Positions 61,778 through 64,000 of a stretch of 64,000 bases of DNA are shown in pieces (position 1 is the first letter of the stretch; every line of letters starts with the position of its first letter). The notes under the pieces are model-generated. The model was not told where the DNA came from. It did not search any database and saw nothing but the letters and a program-made list of their open reading frames with translations. The stretch is from Competibacter sp963695105 (GTDB lineage Bacteria; Pseudomonadota; Gammaproteobacteria; Competibacterales; Competibacteraceae): NCBI GenBank assembly GCA_963695105.1, contig CAVOGC010000054.1, forward strand, positions 3,588-67,587. The letters run 5' to 3'. The translations under genes and the position numbers were made by a program.

Positions 61778-63118
61778 ATGCGCCGGCAACTCGTAAATAC
61801 GTTTCATCCACTCAAACCAAGGTTTCGCGATTTGGACGATCTTCATATTGGCGTGTTGTGCGTCGCTCTGGTCCTTCTCATCGGCTGTTCCGCCTTTTTC
61901 TCCAGCTCCGAAACCGGACTGATGACCCTCAATCGCTACCGCCTGCGCCACCGCGCCCGGGAAGGCCACAAGGCCGCGCTGCGCACCAGCCGGCTGCTGG
62001 AGCGGCCGGACCGGCTGATCGGCATCATTCTGCTCGGCAACAACTTCGTCAACATTCTGGCATCTTCGCTGGCCACCATCATCGCCATCCACTTTTTGGG
62101 CGAGGCCGGCATCGTGGTTTCCACCATCGCCCTGACGCTGGTCCTGCTGGTGTTTGGCGAAGTCGCGCCCAAGACGCTGGCGGCCCTGCATCCCGAACGT
62201 ATCGCCTTCCCCGCTTCCGCGGTGCTGGCGCCGCTGCTCAAGGTATTTTACCCGCTGGTGTGGCTGACCAACGCGGTGGCCAACAGCCTGCTACGGCTGT
62301 TCCGGGTGGCGATTCAGACCTCCAGCCAGCATTCGCTGAGCGCCGAGGAATTGCGCACGGTGGTGCTCGAAGCCGGGGTGATGATTCCCAAGCGGCATCA
62401 AACCATGCTGCTGGGCATCCTGGAGCTGGAGGAAATCACCGTCAACGACATCATGGTGCCGCGCAACGAAGTGGAAGGCATCGATCTGGAAGACGACTGG
62501 GCGGAGATCGTCGCCAAACTGACCCGCAGCCCCTACACCCGCATGCTGGTCTACCGCGACACCTTCGATCAGGTGATGGGATTCCTGCACCTGCGCAAGG
62601 TGCTCAACACGATGATGCAGAAGCCGGATTTCAACCGGGCCGATCTGGAGAGCCTGATCCGGGAACCCTATTTCATCCCCGAAGGCACCTCGCTGACCCG
62701 GCAGTTGCTCAACTTTCAGCAGTTGCGCCGACGCGTCGGGCTGGTGGTTGACGAGTACGGCGAAGTGCTGGGGCTGGTGACGCTGGAGGATATCCTGGAA
62801 GAGATCGTGGGCGAATTCACCACCGATCCCGCCGCCATCGGCAAGCGCAACCTGGTCCCACGCGCCGACGGCGGCTACATGGTGGATGGTCGCACTTCGG
62901 TCCGCAGCCTGAATCGGGCGCTGGACTGGAAACTGCCGACCGATGGTCCGCGCACCCTCAACGGCCTGATCATGGAGCACCTCGAAACCATCCCCGAACC
63001 CGGCACCCGGCTGTCGCTGATGGGTCATCTGACCGAGATCGTGGAAATCTCCGGCAATCGGGTCAAAACCGCGGTCATCTGGCCGACCGCGGAAGTGGGG
63101 CCGGCGGCGGCGGGCTAA
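61778..63118 (+). CDS. CNNM/CorC family transporter-like protein (YtfL/YfjD type)
   Basis: This 446-residue protein has an N-terminal DUF21/CNNM membrane domain (about 20-190; FFSSSETGLMTLNRYRLRH, FGEVAPKTLAALHPERIAF). A CBS pair follows (about 215-335; NDIMVPRNEVEGIDLED, LVTLEDILEEIVGEFT), then a C-terminal CorC_HlyC domain (GGYMVDGRTSVRSLNRAL). Probably involved in magnesium or related ion homeostasis. The frame is open far upstream, but ATG 61778 is the only start that fits. The 3' end overlaps the convergent last gene by 44 bases. Confidence 0.92.
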   Translation: MRRQLVNTFHPLKPRFRDLDDLHIGVLCVALVLLIGCSAFFSSSETGLMTLNRYRLRHRAREGHKAALRTSRLLERPDRLIGIILLGNNFVNILASSLATIIAIHFLGEAGIVVSTIALTLVLLVFGEVAPKTLAALHPERIAFPASAVLAPLLKVFYPLVWLTNAVANSLLRLFRVAIQTSSQHSLSAEELRTVVLEAGVMIPKRHQTMLLGILELEEITVNDIMVPRNEVEGIDLEDDWAEIVAKLTRSPYTRMLVYRDTFDQVMGFLHLRKVLNTMMQKPDFNRADLESLIREPYFIPEGTSLTRQLLNFQQLRRRVGLVVDEYGEVLGLVTLEDILEEIVGEFTTDPAAIGKRNLVPRADGGYMVDGRTSVRSLNRALDWKLPTDGPRTLNGLIMEHLETIPEPGTRLSLMGHLTEIVEISGNRVKTAVIWPTAEVGPAAAG

Positions 63119-64000
63119 CCGCCGCGTCCATCGGCTCTTCCCGCCGCCGATTCGCCAACCAGACCCAGTCCTCGATGTCGTTCTCCGGCTGGTACTCGGC
63201 CACTGCTTCCCGCAGGATCGCCCGCACGGTCGGATAGTCGAAGGCGCGCGAGGCGGCGGCGAGCCGCTCCAGGCAGTCTCGAACCACCGGCCACGACAAA
63301 CTGCGTTCGCAAGCCCGGCGGATCATCGGGTGCTCGGTGGCCAGATCGCCGCTGCCGATCAGCAGTTCCTCGCGCAGTTTCTCGCCGCTGCGCAGGCCGG
63401 TGAAACGGATTTCGATATCGCCCTCGGGTTGGTCAGCGTCCCGCACTTCCAGCCCGGACAGTCGGATCATCCGCCGCGCCAGGTCGAGAATCCGCACCGG
63501 CTCGCCCATGTCGAGCAGGAACACATCGCCGCCCTGGGCCAGGGCACTGGCCTGAACCACCAATTGCGCCGCCTCGGGGATGGTCATGAAGTAGCGCTCC
63601 ACCTCGGGATGAGTCACCGTCACCGGTCCGCCCTTGCGGACCTGCTCGCGAAACAGCGGCGCCACCGAACCGGAAGAATCCAGCACGTTGCCAAAGCGAA
63701 CCATGCACAGCCGAGTGGGACCGCCCTCCCCCGCCAACCCTTGCAGGATCAGCTCCGCCAGCCGTTTGGTGGCGCCCATCACGTTGGTCGGGCGCACCGC
63801 CTTGTCGCTGGAGATCAGCACGAAGGTCCCGACCCCGGCGGCGATGGCGGCCTCGGTGGCGCGCCAAGTGCCGAACACATTGTTCTGCACCCCCTCGATG
63901 GGGTTGCGTTCGACGATCGGCACATGCTTATAGGCCGCCGCGTGGTAAACGGTCTCGACCTGAAAGCGCTCCATGGCCACTTGCAGCCGGCGCTGGTGGA
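63075..64000 (-). CDS. CapD/WbpM-type nucleotide-sugar dehydratase/epimerase (5' truncated by window)
   Basis: This is the C-terminal 308 residues of a polysaccharide-biosynthesis protein of the CapD/FlaA1/WbpM group. These are SDR-fold 4,6-dehydratases acting on UDP-N-acetyl sugars for O-antigen or capsule. Visible are VYHAAAYKHVPIVERNP, ISSDKAVRPTNVMGATKR (substrate/NAD region), FGNVLDSSGSVAPLF, and the C-terminal GLRSGEKLREELL. The N-terminal part, possibly with membrane helices, lies beyond the window. It overlaps the CorC-like gene by 44 bases, tail to tail. Confidence 0.93.
   Translation of the reverse strand, partial: HQRRLQVAMERFQVETVYHAAAYKHVPIVERNPIEGVQNNVFGTWRATEAAIAAGVGTFVLISSDKAVRPTNVMGATKRLAELILQGLAGEGGPTRLCMVRFGNVLDSSGSVAPLFREQVRKGGPVTVTHPEVERYFMTIPEAAQLVVQASALAQGGDVFLLDMGEPVRILDLARRMIRLSGLEVRDADQPEGDIEIRFTGLRSGEKLREELLIGSGDLATEHPMIRRACERSLSWPVVRDCLERLAAASRAFDYPTVRAILREAVAEYQPENDIEDWVWLANRRREEPMDAAVSPPPPAPLPRSAR

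Overview
This 64 kb window is a high-GC gammaproteobacterial chromosome segment carrying almost only core genes. The gene orders are typical of Gammaproteobacteria: hslVU-DUF971-ubiEJB, rpsP-rimM-trmD-rplS next to ffh, carA-carB-greA, minCDE, xseB-ispA-dxs and pilMNOPQ. A polyhydroxyalkanoate-granule phasin, the DUF1289/DUF2889 pair and a short H-NS-like protein would fit an environmental PHA-storing lineage such as Candidatus Competibacter/Contendobacter. That placement is inferred from gene content and was not tested by any search.

Layout. 0.2-2.4 kb (+): hemE, a Nudix hydrolase and a CBS-pair protein. 2.5-4.1 kb (-): aroK-aroB. 4.7-8.2 kb (+): a large secreted PASTA/YVTN-propeller gene with three apparent frameshifts. 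8.7-16.5 kb (-): pilMNOPQ followed closely by an Ig-like exported protein. 16.6-19 kb: conserved small proteins and a 600-base gap without a convincing gene. 19-22 kb (-): an ArsR-type regulator, DUF2892, rhodanese, grxC, secB and gpsA. 22.4-25.3 kb (+): gpmA, ctp and a DJ-1/PfpI protein. 25.3-31.3 kb (-): hslVU-ubi cluster and a RimO-like orphan. 31.5-33.3 kb (+): rpmE type B and gltA. 33.3-35.7 kb (-): a D,D-carboxypeptidase and trmB. 35.9-42.7 kb (+): hns-like gene, tRNA-Gly, dapB, carAB, greA, tRNA-Val. 42.8-50.6 kb (-): folE2, dxs-ispA-xseB, phasin, hslR, minCDE, slyD. 50.7-63.1 kb: envelope, redox and translation genes. The window ends inside a CapD/WbpM-type sugar dehydratase gene.

Most genes are ordinary. 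The accessory interest lies in four places. First, about 7 kb encoding two large exported proteins sits between pilQ and aroK, which are adjacent in many relatives; one gene appears to belong to the pil operon and the other is a broken PASTA/propeller gene. Second, a probable persulfide-responsive ArsR operon has the BigR/SqrR cysteine spacing. Third, a stand-alone RimO N-terminal-like protein has lost its iron-sulfur cysteines. Fourth, there are simple-sequence repeats in the carboxypeptidase tail (with a frame change) and in the carA-carB spacer. No IS element, prophage, CRISPR array or rRNA was seen. Start codons were chosen by ribosome-binding site, overlap with the neighbour and family length, and are stated where they matter.
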